Source of the DNA: Aquidulcibacter paucihalophilus
GTDB lineage: Bacteria > Pseudomonadota > Alphaproteobacteria > Caulobacterales > Aquidulcibacteraceae
Assembly: GCF_002105465.1 (NCBI RefSeq)
Contig: NZ_NCSQ01000058.1
Coordinates: 1 to 64,000 of the forward strand
Direction: 5' to 3'
DNA length: 64,000 nucleotides
Shown here one piece after another: positions 62,952 through 64,000 of this stretch; the stretch's first letter is position 1; the number at the start of each line of letters is the position of its first letter. Below the pieces are notes generated by a model. That model saw only the letters and a list, made by a program, of their open reading frames with translations. It searched no databases and was not told where the DNA came from. The position numbers and the translations under genes are program-made.

Positions 62952-64000
62952 ATGAATCGTCGCGATCTATTGGCACTTGGGTCGGCGAGCCTATTGGGCG
63001 GTCCAGTTTTGGCCTCACCCCCCTCCACTCGAACGATCTTAACAGGCGGCCCCATCTATACAGGCGTGGCGGGTCAAGCCCCCGCGCAGGCCGTTGCGAT
63101 TGAGGGGAGCACAATTGTGGCTGTCGGCAGCTTGCGCACGGTTCGCGCCGCCCTGCCGCGTGCCAAGGAGATTGATCTGGCCGGGGCAGCCGCTCTACCG
63201 GGCCTCGTCGACAGCCACGCCCATATGACGGGTATTGGCTTGCGCGAAATGACCTTAAACCTTGATAGCGTCAAATCCATTGGGGAGCTTCAGGCCAAGC
63301 TTGCTGCTTGGGTGGTCCAAAATCCAACGGGGCCAATAGCCGGGCGTGGCTGGATTGAAACCCATTGGCCCGAAGGCCGTTTCCCGACCCGCCACGATGT
63401 GGATGCGATTGTGCCAGACAGGCCTTTGCTTTTGGGTCGTTCTGATGGCCATGCCGCTTTGGCAAATACGGCCTTGCTGAGACTTGCCGGGATTGATGCA
63501 AGCACGCAAAGCCCTGCTGGCGGGCAAATCTTGAAAGATGCCTCGGGCGAGCCAACTGGCATGCTGATTGATAATGCCCAAGCTCTCGTAGAAAGCCGGA
63601 TGCCAACGGCAACGTCAGACATGATCCGCCAAGCCTTGGTTAAAGCAGACCGCCTTTATGCCTCACGCGGTTGGACGGGCCTGCATAATATGAGCGTATC
63701 GGGTGAGGATTTGATCGCTTTGAAAGCGCTAGCGCTTTCTGGTGAGGTTCAATTGCGGGTCGATAATTATCTCGACATCCCCTTTGCCACCGAGGTTTTG
63801 TCACGCGGGCCGAGCGTCGATGCCACGGGGCGGATTGGCACGCGCGGGGTGAAAATCTATTCCGACGGGGCCTTAGGCTCTCGCGGGGCAGCCCTGCTTG
63901 CACCCTATGCCGATGCACCGGATTCAGAAGGCCTGTTGTTGACACCAGAAACCCAAGTCCTAGCCGTGCTGGAGCGGGCCAAAAAGTCCGGCGCACAAGT
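62952..64000 (+). CDS. Exported amidohydrolase, YtcJ-type (partial)
   Basis: At least 349 residues, cut by the window end. A Tat-like leader (MNRRDLLALGSASLLGGPVLA) precedes an amidohydrolase 3-type domain: GLVDSHAHMTGIG supplies the metal histidines near residue 85, then GRSDGHAALANTALL and GVKIYSDGALGSRGAALL near 300. Members hydrolyse N-acyl or formyl amides; the substrate is unknown. GGAGA lies 6 bases before the ATG. A small hairpin, ctctcc/ggagag (62922-62940), lies just upstream of the ribosome-binding site. Confidence 0.88.
   Translation, partial: MNRRDLLALGSASLLGGPVLASPPSTRTILTGGPIYTGVAGQAPAQAVAIEGSTIVAVGSLRTVRAALPRAKEIDLAGAAALPGLVDSHAHMTGIGLREMTLNLDSVKSIGELQAKLAAWVVQNPTGPIAGRGWIETHWPEGRFPTRHDVDAIVPDRPLLLGRSDGHAALANTALLRLAGIDASTQSPAGGQILKDASGEPTGMLIDNAQALVESRMPTATSDMIRQALVKADRLYASRGWTGLHNMSVSGEDLIALKALALSGEVQLRVDNYLDIPFATEVLSRGPSVDATGRIGTRGVKIYSDGALGSRGAALLAPYADAPDSEGLLLTPETQVLAVLERAKKSGAQ

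Noticed and set aside
1-64000. CRISPR arrays, rRNA operons, prophage or intact insertion sequences
   Set aside because: No regularly spaced repeats, no rRNA-like sequence, and no transposase, integrase or phage structural gene was seen.

Overview
The window reads as chromosomal DNA of an alphaproteobacterium close to the Caulobacterales/Maricaulales (Caulobacter or Hyphomonas-like). Indicators are the order ddl-ftsQ-ftsA with ftsZ-lpxC nearby, a TTAA-N7-TTAA CtrA-type box and four GANTC (CcrM-type) sites upstream of ftsZ, a 6S RNA gene in front of the 5-formyltetrahydrofolate cyclo-ligase gene, the moxR-DUF58-DUF4159 membrane operon, the grxC-nitrilase-DUF1178 operon and two very large TonB-dependent receptors. 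Most genes have a moderate G+C content. The species cannot be named from this evidence. No phage, intact insertion sequence, rRNA or CRISPR array was seen.

Layout. 0-6.8 kb: trigger factor (tig), then an accessory-looking patch around tRNA-Leu(UAG). A methyltransferase gene is bracketed by a 14-bp direct repeat of the tRNA 3' end, and a lower-G+C Schlafen/AlbA_2-type gene sits between two DUF2283 paralogues. An acyl-CoA-dehydrogenase-fold flavoprotein follows. 6.8-12 kb, minus strand: yebC, the ymdB-type phosphodiesterase, fau with 6S RNA upstream, an inositol-monophosphatase-family gene, a ParDE-type toxin-antitoxin pair with a palindromic operator, and anmK. 12-24 kb: tyrS, glmM, lpxC, ftsZ, murI, murB, ftsA, ftsQ and ddl. 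This is a division and envelope cluster in which murI and murB lie in opposite orientation between ftsA and ftsZ. A NUDIX hydrolase and a DUF1285 gene follow. 24-31 kb: the four-gene moxR operon. 31-37.7 kb: GNAT, SOUL protein, tRNA-Gln(UUG), a TetR/amine-oxidase divergent pair, sppA, and a TPR plus Asp/Asn-hydroxylase gene.

37.8-51 kb looks like a peptide-use region: two large TonB receptors, a secreted S9 peptidase, an OppA-type lipoprotein and OppB/OppC permeases. Uptake across the outer membrane, periplasmic cleavage and inner-membrane import are all represented, but no ABC ATPase is present. 51-64 kb is mixed housekeeping: TIGR01244 phosphatase, an ATP-grasp-like protein coupled to a metallo-beta-lactamase-fold hydrolase, DUF1499, an acyl-CoA ligase, a small HicB-like gene pair, SDR, pdxH, a J-domain protein, rsmD, DUF1003, grxC-nitrilase-DUF1178, and an amidohydrolase running off the end.

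The points most worth following up are the tRNA-Leu direct-repeat cassette, the DUF2283/AlbA_2 locus, the ftsZ-murI regulatory region with the displaced murI-murB pair, and the small HicB-like cassette at 57 kb. Several start codons were moved from the longest reading frame on ribosome-binding-site evidence, including TTG or GTG starts for the second TonB receptor, sppA, lpxC and the nitrilase gene.
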